A DNA stretch of 64,000 bases, from positions 2,170,001 through 2,234,000 of the forward strand of contig NZ_CP063458.1 in NCBI RefSeq assembly GCF_015169395.1. Direction: 5' to 3'. Below, one piece after another: positions 55,184 through 64,000 of this stretch (positions within the stretch are counted from its first letter, which is position 1; every line of letters begins with the position of its first letter). The notes below the pieces were generated by a model. It made no database searches. It saw only the letters and a program-made list of their open reading frames with translations, and was not told the DNA's origin. Origin of the DNA: Humisphaera borealis. GTDB taxonomy: Bacteria; Planctomycetota; Phycisphaerae; Tepidisphaerales; Tepidisphaeraceae. The position numbers and the translations under genes were made by a program.

Positions 55184-57874
55184 ATGTCGTTTCGCGCCAA
55201 AACACCACGAGTCACGTACAGATTGTGCGTCTGGTCGGCCGCGCTTTCAGTGTGGGGTTGCTCCCCCGCTCCAAAGGCGGCCGTTCGGCCGGCGGAGCCG
55301 TTGGCGACAACAACCGGTTCGACAACGCAGTCTACGAACAACCTGGCGTTCCCGTCTCCCGAACTCATCCGGCTCTGGGATTCGGCTCTCCACGATGCCC
55401 ACGTACGCGGAGTAAAGCCACCGGACCCGGACCGCCAGCGGGCCGACGACATCTACCTTGCCGAGTTCGTGCTCGCGTCTTCCGACAGCCAGGTGATGGA
55501 CTGGGTGACGATTCCCCAGGTCGTCAGTGCGACGGAAGTGCTGATTGCCTGTGACGGCCTCAACGATCAGCTTCGCCGGTACGTGGTCAGACAACTGGCC
55601 AAACGAAAGCAGCAGGATGTCGGCGCAGTTCGACGGCTCATCGTGCAGCAGGGACCGGCGTTCGTTCCCACAGTGCTAGCCGAACGAACAACCCTTGGCG
55701 ACGACTACTCCGTCGCACTGATGCGTGACATCGGTAGCGCCAACGCCGCTGGGTTGACTGAGTTGCTGGCGATATGCCAGCGCCCGTCCGACACGGTTGA
55801 CGATCAAGTCTGGGCGGTCGAGTTGCTCGACCGGGCGACACGAGGCGACGAAGCACCGCCGCTTCCCGTCGGAGCGATCGAAGCATGGCGAAGGCTCTCG
55901 AAGGATCCCCGTCCAGAGATTGCGACGGCCGCCTCCCATGCCGTGGCCCGTCCGCCGCTCAAAGCACTGGCGGTCGCGATCCCACGGCAGCCCATTGCTT
56001 CCGATGCCCCGTCGCTCCCGACGTGGCCGACGTTTCCCAAGCCTGGCGAGTCGGCGTTTCCGAGAGCCCCTTCAGCAAATGAGATCGCAACGTGGGACGT
56101 GATGCTCTCGCAGGCCCGGTCTCGCGCCGTATACCTCCCGAACGTTCCCGGCCTGCCGACAACACTAGCCGACCTGGCGGGAACGCGCGACCAGGATACC
56201 GACCTGGCTGAGTTCTTCGTCCAGAATGCCGAGTGGAACCGTCAGGCGCTTTGGGTGACGCCACGACAACTCGCGATGGCTGCCGAGGTCATCGGTTTCC
56301 ACGGGGTAATCAGGGACTATCACCGCGGCATTCTGGTCCGACATCTGCGGGCACGTAACACTGGTGATGCAGGACCGGTCCGCCAGGTCGTCATCAGCCA
56401 GGGTGCGGATATCGTTGGTGAAATCGTTGCGTCAAAAGATGACCTGGGCTTTGACTATGCCAGGGACCTCATCAGAGACATCGCGATACAGACGCCGGCA
56501 GCCTTAAAGCAGCTTCTCGTTGTAAGTCTGGACCCGCAGCGACAGCCGAGCGAACGTTGGACGGCGATCATAGTACTTGACGAACTGACGTCGGGAAAAA
56601 GCCCGCTGCCCTTGCCTGCAGGAACCCTGGACGGTTGGGAGACGGTGGCACGGCGATCCGGGCGTTTCCTTGGAGATGCGGCGGCGGCCGCACTCATCCG
56701 GCGGCCGGAGAGCGGATTCACCGAGGCAGACCGCGCCGCCTTCGGGGTTCTCGCGGCGATCAATGAAGAGGTCCCGGCCAGTAACAGCAGGCCGGCGGAG
56801 CTCCTTCGCGCCATTCAGCCCGGCAAGGGGCGATCGCTCCTGATGTCGCAGTTGATCGAACGAATGCACTCGACTGAGGCACCAGAGCGGAGGTTTGCGG
56901 CCTCCTATCTCGTCAGGGTGCCAGACGCCGGCGAGGATGCCTCGGACGCGCTGGCTTGGTTTCTTGTCCTGGGGCCGCTGCCGGCGGCGTCGACGCCCAA
57001 CTACCGTGATGCGGACGAAGTATTGATCCTCGCTTGCGTCGACACCTTGGTGCGAAGCGGAAGAAAATCCATTAAGGCGGTGCCGGTCCTGGCGGGGATA
57101 CTGACCGATCCGATTCGAGGCGAGTGGGCGGAACGCGTCCTGAACGCGGTCGGACCCGACGCGGTGCCGCCATTACTCGCCGAATACCGTCAGGCGGCGG
57201 CGACGAATGAGCCGTTTCGCGTGCAGTACGTCCGGGCGATGGGACTGCGATCGATGGCCGGGCCGGCGGCGCGGGCTGCGCTGCTCGAGGTGCTCGGCGG
57301 CAAAGAGCCTTTCGTCGCCGTGCGGCTCGAAGCGATCGCCGGTATCGCCAACACCGCCAGCGGCGCGTCGCCGGAAGAACTGGCCGCGCTGCGATCGCAG
57401 CTCCTCACCGCATTGAAGTCCGATCTCCCGGGTATTCCGTTGGCCGCCGCGAACGCACTGGCCGAACTTCGCCCCGGCGACGACGCCGACCTGTCGCTGG
57501 CGGTCGACTGGGTGAAGAACGGCGACCGCGAACATCGGGTCGCCGGGGCCCGGCTGCTGGCATCGGCCGGGCCGCGGACGGCCGAGGCCGCCGTCGCCCC
57601 GCTGCTGCGCATGTCGGACAACGTCTGTTCCATTCAGCGCGGCGCGGCCGCCGTGGCGCTGGTCGCGATCGATCCCGAGGGCAAGCAGCTATCGCCGGCG
57701 GTGATCGCGAGTGTGTTCCACCACGATGCCGTCATGCGGAGCCATCTCGTCGCCGCGGCCAAGCGGGCGGGCGACGGCAAACTCCGTGATCGTCTGAAGG
57801 ACCTCGCCGCGAACGAGCCCGACCCCCAGGTGCGCGAATCGGCCAAGCAGATGCTGGAGGCGCTCTGGCCCTGA
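55184..57874 (+). CDS. Lipoprotein with a duplicated ~210-residue module and HEAT-like repeats
   Basis: An 896-residue protein with a lipoprotein-like signal (lipid Cys26 in LSVWGCSP). Residues about 57-262 and 292-508 are internal copies of one module. Matching segments: DIYLAEFVL and [30 protein letters not shown] and [21 protein letters not shown] (in parts); and [21 protein letters not shown] against [21 protein letters not shown]. The remainder (about 520-890) is alpha-helical HEAT/PBS-like repeats ([25 protein letters not shown]). The module family is not recognised. GGAGGG precedes the ATG at 55184; the longer frame contains terminator and repeat sequence. It is probably a scaffold on the outer side of the membrane. 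Confidence 0.8.
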   Translation: MSFRAKTPRVTYRLCVWSAALSVWGCSPAPKAAVRPAEPLATTTGSTTQSTNNLAFPSPELIRLWDSALHDAHVRGVKPPDPDRQRADDIYLAEFVLASSDSQVMDWVTIPQVVSATEVLIACDGLNDQLRRYVVRQLAKRKQQDVGAVRRLIVQQGPAFVPTVLAERTTLGDDYSVALMRDIGSANAAGLTELLAICQRPSDTVDDQVWAVELLDRATRGDEAPPLPVGAIEAWRRLSKDPRPEIATAASHAVARPPLKALAVAIPRQPIASDAPSLPTWPTFPKPGESAFPRAPSANEIATWDVMLSQARSRAVYLPNVPGLPTTLADLAGTRDQDTDLAEFFVQNAEWNRQALWVTPRQLAMAAEVIGFHGVIRDYHRGILVRHLRARNTGDAGPVRQVVISQGADIVGEIVASKDDLGFDYARDLIRDIAIQTPAALKQLLVVSLDPQRQPSERWTAIIVLDELTSGKSPLPLPAGTLDGWETVARRSGRFLGDAAAAALIRRPESGFTEADRAAFGVLAAINEEVPASNSRPAELLRAIQPGKGRSLLMSQLIERMHSTEAPERRFAASYLVRVPDAGEDASDALAWFLVLGPLPAASTPNYRDADEVLILACVDTLVRSGRKSIKAVPVLAGILTDPIRGEWAERVLNAVGPDAVPPLLAEYRQAAATNEPFRVQYVRAMGLRSMAGPAARAALLEVLGGKEPFVAVRLEAIAGIANTASGASPEELAALRSQLLTALKSDLPGIPLAAANALAELRPGDDADLSLAVDWVKNGDREHRVAGARLLASAGPRTAEAAVAPLLRMSDNVCSIQRGAAAVALVAIDPEGKQLSPAVIASVFHHDAVMRSHLVAAAKRAGDGKLRDRLKDLAANEPDPQVRESAKQMLEALWP

Positions 57875-58076
57875 TCGGCATTCATCGCTGCCCGACATCC
57901 GACGCGATTCGGTGGTAATCTGCGACCGGGGGAAGGTTCGCCACGATGCGGCGTTTGACAGTGACATGACGCCTGACACACGCCAGCAGCATCAGACAGG
58001 AACTGCCAGTCTGGTCACTTCTGGGCCGGCGGGCACATCCGCACAGCCTCCACGACTTCGAACAGGGAGAACTCGA

Positions 58077-60050
58077 GTGATTTCAGGTTCGCGAATGGTC
58101 TTTCGGGCGTTATCGCTGCTGGTACTGGCGAGCGTGATCGGGCCGACGGCGGCTCTGGCTGCTGGCGACAAGCCGGCCGCGACGAAGCCCAACGTGCTGT
58201 TCATCCTCGCCGATGATCTGGGCTGGGCCGACACGACGCTCTATGGACACACCAGGTACTACCGCACGCCCAACATCGAACGACTGGCCAAGCGCGGCAT
58301 GACGTTTACCCGGGCGTATTCGGCCAGCCCGCTTTGCTCGCCGACGCGGTCGGCGATCCTCACGGGGCTGAGCCCCGCGCGAACGGGGATCACCACGCCG
58401 AACTGCCACGTCCCGCAGGTGGTCCTGGACGTGAAGCCCGGCAAGGCTGCGCCGCCGGACAAGAAGTCGATCGCGCCCATTCCGCCGACCCGCCTGAAGA
58501 CCGAGTACCGCACCCTCGCCGAGACGCTCAAGGATGCCGGATACGCGACCGGGCATTTCGGCAAATGGCATCTGGGGGCCGATCCCTATTCGCCGCTGCA
58601 GCAGGGGTTTGATGTGGATGTGCCTCACTGGTCGGGGCCGGGCCCTGCCGGTAGCTATGTCGCGCCCTGGAAGTTCCGCGACTTTGATGCCGATCCCGGC
58701 GAGCCCAACCAGCACATCGAAGACCGCATGGCCAAGGAAGCGGTCAAGTTCATGGAGCGGCACAAGGCCGCACCCTTCTACCTGAACTACTTCATGTTCA
58801 GCGTTCACGCCCCGTTCGACGCCAAGAAATCCCTGATCGACAAGTACCGGGCCCTGGCCAACCCCGCCGACCCGCAGCGCAGCCCCACCTACGCGGCAAT
58901 GGTCGAGAGCATGGACGACGCCGTCGGCACCCTGCTCGATACGCTCGATCGGCTCGGTATTGCCGACAACACCATCGTGGTGTTCACCGCCGACAACGGC
59001 GGCAACATGTACAACGAGATCGACGGCACCGTGCCCACGAGCAATGCCCCCCTGCGCGGCGGCAAAGCCACCATGTTCGAAGGCGGCACCCGGGTTCCCG
59101 GCATCGTGGTCATGCCCGGCGTCACCTTGCCGGGCTCACGGAGCGATACGATCATCCAGAGCGAAGACTACTACCCCACGCTGCTGGAGGCGCTGTCCAT
59201 CAAGCCGGCCCCGGATCAGCGGTTCGACGGCATCAGCATCCTGCCCGCGCTCAAGGGCGGCGACCTCGTTCGCGACGGCGTTTTCCAATACTTTCCGCAC
59301 GACCCCGGCGTTCCTGACTGGCTACCGCCGGCGGTCTCGGTTCATCGCGGCGACTGGAAGCTCATCCGCATCTTCCACGGCGGTGAGAAGGGCGCGCACC
59401 GCTACCTCCTGTTCAACCTGCGCGACGACCTGGGCGAAAAGGTGAACCTCGCGGCCCGGAAGCCCGAACTGGTCGCCGAGCTCGACGCGCTGATCGAAAC
59501 GTTTCTCGCCAATACCAAGGCCGTTGTCCCGGTGGCCAACCCTGCTTTCGACCCGGCGAAATACCACCCGGAACTGGAGGGCGTGCAGACGAACAAGGAG
59601 AAGCCCAGGCAGAAACCCGCCACCAAGCCCGCCAATCCCGCCAACCCACCCAAGGGGAAAGACGACGGCGAAACGGTGCTCCAAGGGTGGAAGCCGCGGG
59701 GCTGCACGGCAACGGTGAAGGACGGCATCGTCACCCTGAACAAGACCGGCCCCGCGCCCTTCCTGGGCTTCGCCGCCGGCAAGTACAGCGGTCCCACCAC
59801 CGTGCGCCTGCGCATCAAGTCTGAAGCGGCCGTGTCACACATCGACTGGCTGCCCGACGGGCTCGACAAACCGGCCCGGTCGGCGGCGTTCAACTATCCC
59901 GGCGGTGACTGGCAGGAGGTGACCGTGCAACTGCCGGCGACCGGCCCCCTCGGCGTGGTACGCATTTACCTCCCCGCCCAGGCCCAGCCGCTGCAGATCG
60001 ACTGGATCGAACTGCAAAGCGGAAAGGAAAAGCACCGAACGGAGTTCTGA
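58077..60050 (+). CDS. Secreted sulfatase with C-terminal carbohydrate-binding-like extension
   Basis: A 657-residue type I sulfatase. Signal peptide [22 protein letters not shown]; metal-binding [12 protein letters not shown]; formylglycine motif Cys87-Ser-Pro-Thr-Arg91; [30 protein letters not shown]. After the sulfatase core (to about 500) come a Lys/Pro/Thr linker ([18 protein letters not shown]) and a 100-residue beta-rich domain ([36 protein letters not shown]). This resembles a carbohydrate-binding or jelly-roll module. The GTG at 58077 was chosen because GGGAG lies 8 nt upstream; the ATG at 58095 is the alternative. It is convergent with the DUF1552 gene. Confidence 0.92.
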   Translation: MISGSRMVFRALSLLVLASVIGPTAALAAGDKPAATKPNVLFILADDLGWADTTLYGHTRYYRTPNIERLAKRGMTFTRAYSASPLCSPTRSAILTGLSPARTGITTPNCHVPQVVLDVKPGKAAPPDKKSIAPIPPTRLKTEYRTLAETLKDAGYATGHFGKWHLGADPYSPLQQGFDVDVPHWSGPGPAGSYVAPWKFRDFDADPGEPNQHIEDRMAKEAVKFMERHKAAPFYLNYFMFSVHAPFDAKKSLIDKYRALANPADPQRSPTYAAMVESMDDAVGTLLDTLDRLGIADNTIVVFTADNGGNMYNEIDGTVPTSNAPLRGGKATMFEGGTRVPGIVVMPGVTLPGSRSDTIIQSEDYYPTLLEALSIKPAPDQRFDGISILPALKGGDLVRDGVFQYFPHDPGVPDWLPPAVSVHRGDWKLIRIFHGGEKGAHRYLLFNLRDDLGEKVNLAARKPELVAELDALIETFLANTKAVVPVANPAFDPAKYHPELEGVQTNKEKPRQKPATKPANPANPPKGKDDGETVLQGWKPRGCTATVKDGIVTLNKTGPAPFLGFAAGKYSGPTTVRLRIKSEAAVSHIDWLPDGLDKPARSAAFNYPGGDWQEVTVQLPATGPLGVVRIYLPAQAQPLQIDWIELQSGKEKHRTEF

Positions 60051-60101
60051 TCTGCCGATGCTCCGACGCACCGATGTCCCGGACCTCGCCGGGACGCCAC
60101 G

Positions 60102-61490
60102 TCAGCTGGCGATCATTTCCGTCAGTTGCTTGGTCGCGATGCCGATCGGGCGGTCGAGCGGAATGCCCGCACAGGTAAGCAGCGTGCCCAGCAGGTCGCC
60201 CTGGTTACCCTTGACGTCGGGCAGGAACCGCCCGGTGTTGAGCGTGCCGCCGCCCTTGCCGGCAATGACGAACGGCAGATTGCTCCGGGCGTGCTTGTTG
60301 CCGTCCTCGAGCCCGGAACCCCACATCATGATGCAGTTGTCCAGCAACGTGCCCTCGCCCTCGCGCAGGCTCTGCATCTTCTTCACCATGTAGGCGAACT
60401 GCGACACGTTGAACGTGTTGATCTTTGCGACCTTGTTGAGCTTCACCGACTCGTAGTTGTGGTGCGTGCAGGAATGGTGCTGATCCGGGAAGCCCAGTTC
60501 CGGATACGACACCCCGTTGGGCGTCGAGCCGATGTACGTGCTGACGCGGGTCAGGTCGGTCTGGAACGCCAGCACGTTCAGGTCGCACATGACCTGCATG
60601 TATTCGCTGCGCTTGTCCCCCTCGGGCATCTTTACTTCGATCGGTGCGGAATCTTTGAACACCCGGCTGGTCGTCCGAACCCCCGCCGCCGCCTTGGCCG
60701 CTTCGACCTGGCGAAGCTGGATCGCGGCGATGCGGCGTTCGACCGAGCGAACACTGTCGAGGTATTCGTCGAGCTTGCGCTGGTCGGCGTAGCTCAGCGT
60801 GCCACGCAGATCGCGGGCCCCGCCGAGCACCAGATCGAGCATCGACCGGTCCAGCGCGTCGGCGGCGGTCGTGGTGTTGCCCGCCTGGCTCTTTTCGCGG
60901 CACTGGAACAGGCGTTTCAGAACCACCTTGGGATTGACTTCGGCCGGCAGCGGCTGGGTCGGCCCGCGGAAGCTGCAGTGCGAGTAGTAGGCCTCGTTCA
61001 GCCCTTCCTGATTCTCCTTGTGCGTCTGCGGCATCGTCGCCAACTCCAGCGACGGCAGCGGCGTAAACGCACCGACATAATTCGCCGCGATCTGATCGGC
61101 GGAGATTGCGATGTTAACCACGTCCCGCTTCTTCGAATCCGGCAGTGTCGCCGTCAGCCAGGTGGACAATTCCAGCGCGTGCGGGGCCCCGTTCATCGGA
61201 GAGATCGGCACCCCGCTGATGCCCTTGACCAGCAGGCACTGATCGAGGACCGGCCGCAGCGGTTCCAGGATCGGCGGCGGCGATTTCAGAAACGACTTGG
61301 GATCGCTCGGCCAGAACTGCTCCATGATCACGCCGTGCGGCATGTACATGAACCCCAGCCGTACCGGCGGTTTGTACGCGACGCCTTTGGGTTGATCGGC
61401 CCAGCCCATCCTCTCAAGCAAAGGGAGCCCGAGCGCCACGCCCAGGCCACGCAGGCAGGTCCGACGACTGATCATTCGTTCACTTCGCAC
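60102..61490 (-). CDS. DUF1552 family exported protein
   Basis: A 462-residue protein with a twin-arginine-like start ([24 protein letters not shown]). Family segments: [63 protein letters not shown] (in parts), [11 protein letters not shown] and [28 protein letters not shown] (in parts). DUF1552 proteins have no established activity and regularly follow DUF1592 cytochrome proteins, as here. The GTG start at 61490 has AGGAGG at 6 nt and overlaps the end of the upstream gene by 11 nt, indicating translational coupling. An ATG at 61475 is the alternative. Confidence 0.9.
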   Translation of the reverse strand: MRSERMISRRTCLRGLGVALGLPLLERMGWADQPKGVAYKPPVRLGFMYMPHGVIMEQFWPSDPKSFLKSPPPILEPLRPVLDQCLLVKGISGVPISPMNGAPHALELSTWLTATLPDSKKRDVVNIAISADQIAANYVGAFTPLPSLELATMPQTHKENQEGLNEAYYSHCSFRGPTQPLPAEVNPKVVLKRLFQCREKSQAGNTTTAADALDRSMLDLVLGGARDLRGTLSYADQRKLDEYLDSVRSVERRIAAIQLRQVEAAKAAAGVRTTSRVFKDSAPIEVKMPEGDKRSEYMQVMCDLNVLAFQTDLTRVSTYIGSTPNGVSYPELGFPDQHHSCTHHNYESVKLNKVAKINTFNVSQFAYMVKKMQSLREGEGTLLDNCIMMWGSGLEDGNKHARSNLPFVIAGKGGGTLNTGRFLPDVKGNQGDLLGTLLTCAGIPLDRPIGIATKQLTEMIAS

Positions 61491-63423
61491 GAGAGGCCTC
61501 CTGCTGGATATTCACACGACGGTGCATGAAAGGATAACTGGTGACCACGCCAACCACTAGCGTTTGCATCCGATAACCATCCCCGGCGATCGTGTCGGCA
61601 AGCTGATCGATCACCACATCGTCATACCCTTCCAACTGCCTGCACAACGCATACGCCATCATCTTGCTCGTCAGGTTGCGGCTGAAGTCGGCCTTGCGGC
61701 CCGCGATGATGCGTTTGAGCTCGGCCGGTGTTTTAAAGTGACGGTTCCCCGGCAGTTCGCCGGTGGCATCGATCGGGCCGCCGGACTCGTCGCGGTCGCG
61801 CCAGCGGCCGATCGCATCGAAGTTCTCCAATCCGAAGCCGATCGGGTCGAGCACCTTGTGGCAGTTCGCGCACGCCGGGTTCACTCGATGCAGCTCAGTC
61901 CGCTGCCGGAGCGTCAGCGTGGCGACCTTCTTCTTGTCCTGCTTTTCCAGCGGCGGCACATTCGCCGGCGGCGGCGGCACGTGCTCGCCGAGCACCTGTT
62001 CCAGCACCCAGACGCCCCGATTCACCGCACTGGTGCGGTTCGGGAATGAACTGGTCGCCAGAACGCCTGGCATGGTCAGGATTCCACCGCGATTGGCGTC
62101 CGTCAGGGTGACCTTACGCATCTCCGGGCCGCGGACCTTGGCCTGCATGCCGTAGAGCGGTGCGAGCGTACCGTTGAGAAACGTGTAGTCGCTCTCGATG
62201 AACGACCCGAGGCTCTTGTTGTCGCGCAGAATGCTCTCGAACATCAGCCGGGCTTCGTCGTACATCGCCGAGCGAAGGGCCGCGGTCATCTGCGGAAACT
62301 TCTCCGTGTCGAACGCCTTGCCGGCTAGCTTGTCCACACCGAGCCACTGGGCACCGAAACCATCGAAGAATGCGCGGGATCTCGGGTCGGCGATCAGCCG
62401 TTTGGCCTGCGCGGCGAGTACCTTGGGATCACGAAGCTTTCCCGCGTCGGCGAGTGCCGACAGCTCGGCATCGGGCATGGTCGCCCAGAGCAGGTAAGAC
62501 AGCCGCGACGCCAGCTGGTAGTCGTCCAGCGGAACAATATCGCCGCCGCCGGTCGGCGATTGGGCCGCCGGCCCCGGCGTAATGAACAGAAACTGCGGCG
62601 ATACGAGGACTGCCTTGACCATCAACCGCAGCGATTCGGCGTGCGATTTCCCCTGGTCGGCCGCCAGCGCATACACGCGCACCAGCACGTCAACTTCACC
62701 TTCCGAAGCAGGCCGGCGATAGGCCTGGCGGGCGATCGACCGGGCCACCTTGCGGGCCGCAGCCTTTCGGTCGGCGCCGGGGGCGAGGTCCGGACCGAAC
62801 AGCTTCTGCTGCATCGCCGTCGGCGGCGAACCCGGCGACGCAACAACGCGCGACAGCACGTCATTGGCAACCGCCAGGTACTGGTCCATAAGCGTCGGCG
62901 AAAGCGAGTTGGTGAAGCCCGCGCCGAACACCTCATCGGGCAGCTCGCGGGCGATCTGCGGATCGACGCCGAACAGATCCCGCAGCGTGTTCCCGTACTC
63001 GACACGGTTCAACCGGCGAATGACGAACACACCGGGGTCCTTGCGACTCAGGCGTTTGATTCCCGCGACCCACTCGGTGACCGCCTTGCGCTCCTTGTCG
63101 GTCGGCTGCTTTTCCCCTTCCGGCGGCATCTCGTGCGTGTTGATCTGCGTCGCGGCCCGCTTCCAGAGCAGCAGGAACGACGGCGAATCCGGATTCTTGA
63201 GGACACTCTGGAACGTCACCCCGCCCTTTTGCTTGTTGCCACTGTGGCAAGCGGTGCAGTAGTTCGCCATGAAGGGCGCGACCTGATCCTTGTAGACCTT
63301 CAGCGCCTGGGTGCGGGCAGCAGCCGCGGCGGCGTCGTCAAGTTCCGCCCCCCGGGCGGCCGGCGCATACAGCTCTATCACGCAGACCAACGGCAACCAC
63401 AACAGCTTGAAAAATCGAGTCAT
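61480..63423 (-). CDS. DUF1592/DUF1588 planctomycete cytochrome-type exported protein
   Basis: A 647-residue exported protein with a signal peptide ([22 protein letters not shown]). A heme-binding-like CTACH lies near residue 56, followed by [20 protein letters not shown]. Then come DUF1587 ([16 protein letters not shown]), DUF1595 ([21 protein letters not shown]), DUF1592 ([21 protein letters not shown]) and DUF1588 ([22 protein letters not shown]). A second CANCH follows in [22 protein letters not shown], and DUF1585 ([19 protein letters not shown]). The order matches the planctomycete family. The ATG at 63423 starts the signal peptide. It forms an operon with DUF1552; role unknown. Confidence 0.92.
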   Translation of the reverse strand: MTRFFKLLWLPLVCVIELYAPAARGAELDDAAAAAARTQALKVYKDQVAPFMANYCTACHSGNKQKGGVTFQSVLKNPDSPSFLLLWKRAATQINTHEMPPEGEKQPTDKERKAVTEWVAGIKRLSRKDPGVFVIRRLNRVEYGNTLRDLFGVDPQIARELPDEVFGAGFTNSLSPTLMDQYLAVANDVLSRVVASPGSPPTAMQQKLFGPDLAPGADRKAAARKVARSIARQAYRRPASEGEVDVLVRVYALAADQGKSHAESLRLMVKAVLVSPQFLFITPGPAAQSPTGGGDIVPLDDYQLASRLSYLLWATMPDAELSALADAGKLRDPKVLAAQAKRLIADPRSRAFFDGFGAQWLGVDKLAGKAFDTEKFPQMTAALRSAMYDEARLMFESILRDNKSLGSFIESDYTFLNGTLAPLYGMQAKVRGPEMRKVTLTDANRGGILTMPGVLATSSFPNRTSAVNRGVWVLEQVLGEHVPPPPANVPPLEKQDKKKVATLTLRQRTELHRVNPACANCHKVLDPIGFGLENFDAIGRWRDRDESGGPIDATGELPGNRHFKTPAELKRIIAGRKADFSRNLTSKMMAYALCRQLEGYDDVVIDQLADTIAGDGYRMQTLVVGVVTSYPFMHRRVNIQQEASRAK

Positions 63424-64000
63424 TGGCAACGTACCTGGCTCCCGGAACACAAAATCACCCCTCACCGCAGAACTACGTTCCCCGCCGGAGGTTGTTTAAG
63501 TATTCGCGCGAGCCGGGCGAGCGAAACCTCCCCATTTTGTCAGGCGTTTGTTACTGCACTGCTTACCTCGCTTTCGGCCTGGACTCCCGATCGGTGAACT
63601 GCGGGCGTCCACCTCGTCCAAACCGAATCGCCTTGTGAACGGTTGGGTGTGATGAATGACGACAACCGGCGCAGGGCGTGAGGCCCGTCGGTCGGGTCGG
63701 AGGTGGTTGCCCGGATCGTTCGTCTCGCCCGGTTCCTGTGGATTCTGCTTGCAAATCTGATCGTCGCACTTAACATATACCGTACAGACAATTTGTCTCG
63801 GGTCGGATGCTCACAATCGTTCGGCCGTGGTTGGCTGGCGTTCCCTGGTGTCTGGTCTTCGCGGGTGTGATCCGTCGTCGGCCGGGGTGTCGGGCCGGGT
63901 GGCGCGTGTGGTGGGATGACGTTGTTCTTTCGGCGGGTCGCATGGCTCGCCGTGGTGGTCGCATGGGGTAACTCGGACGAACCGGCGGCGCATGACTTCT
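63424..64000. other. 577-bp right-edge region without a recognisable gene
   Basis: It holds the promoter side of the DUF1592 operon and the diverged repeat at 63768-63985. No ORF with family features is seen. A gene could begin just outside the window. Confidence 0.5.
63768..63985. repeat. Diverged repeat, copy 2 (partner at 43940-44165)
   Basis: It starts with the identical 18-bp ACTTAACATATACCGTAC (63768-63785). A short palindrome AGACAATTTGTCT follows. The CGCGGGTGTGATCCGTCG block is at about 63858 and the ACTCGGACGA block near 63970. Spacing of the first two blocks is 83 bp against 81 bp in copy 1. Confidence 0.75.

Overview
The window looks like a chromosomal segment of a GC-rich planctomycete, most likely of the Phycisphaerae/Tepidisphaerales type (inference). 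The markers are PSCyt1/PSCyt2/PSD1 cytochrome proteins with DUF1501 partners, a DUF1592-DUF1552 pair, several secreted sulfatases, a giant secreted protein with the N-terminal VELLEDRKLFA motif, a TPR-bearing Ser/Thr kinase, and intergenic spaces full of long inverted repeats. There is no plasmid, phage, IS transposase, rRNA or CRISPR array.

Layout. 1-3.5 kb (minus strand): the 5' part of a secreted beta-propeller protein, a secreted CxxC thioredoxin-like protein, a DsbD-N-like protein and an HU protein. 3.7-6.3 kb: a papain-like protease and class I fructose-bisphosphate aldolase. 6.6-15.9 kb: two head-to-head PSD1-cytochrome/DUF1501 pairs. 15.9-18.0 kb: a serine hydrolase and a TPR lipoprotein. 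18.3-29.1 kb: an aa3-type cytochrome c oxidase locus in the order cupredoxin-like, coxB, coxA, ctaA (heme A synthase), ctaB (heme O synthase), second cupredoxin-like lipoprotein, small membrane ORF, coxC, subunit IV, ABC ATPase. A convergent ArsR-type regulator follows. 29.7-37.2 kb: an M42-type peptidase, tRNA-Cys, a kinase with TPR and PA14-like regions, and a YcgL-type nucleotidyltransferase. 37.3-39.1 kb: a MshEN-domain protein and an MBL-fold hydrolase. 39.5-43.7 kb: an SGNH hydrolase and two sulfatases. 44.5-47.2 kb: bioD and a GAF/sigma-54 activator. 47.9-57.9 kb: a 2292-residue secreted multidomain protein and an internally duplicated lipoprotein. 58-63.4 kb: a sulfatase with a C-terminal extension facing a DUF1592-DUF1552 operon.

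How the genes work together. The oxidase locus holds all core subunits and both heme A enzymes, but no recognisable Sco/CtaG copper-insertion gene. Two paralogous copper-site proteins sit inside it instead. Subunits I, II and III are all much longer than usual, and the extra segments all fall on the predicted outer (P) side. The sulfatases, SGNH hydrolase and planctomycete cytochrome/DUF proteins fit breakdown of sulfated polysaccharide, though no substrate can be named from sequence.

The least explained signal is non-coding. Many gene gaps carry long inverted repeats made of nested mini-hairpins. Several hairpins with different stems share a G-TACT-C loop, and arms of one element differ by changes that keep the mini-hairpins paired. 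Two such arms now form the 5' coding ends (signal-peptide regions) of secreted-protein genes. A separate array repeats a 13-bp core at exactly 23-bp spacing just upstream of bioD.
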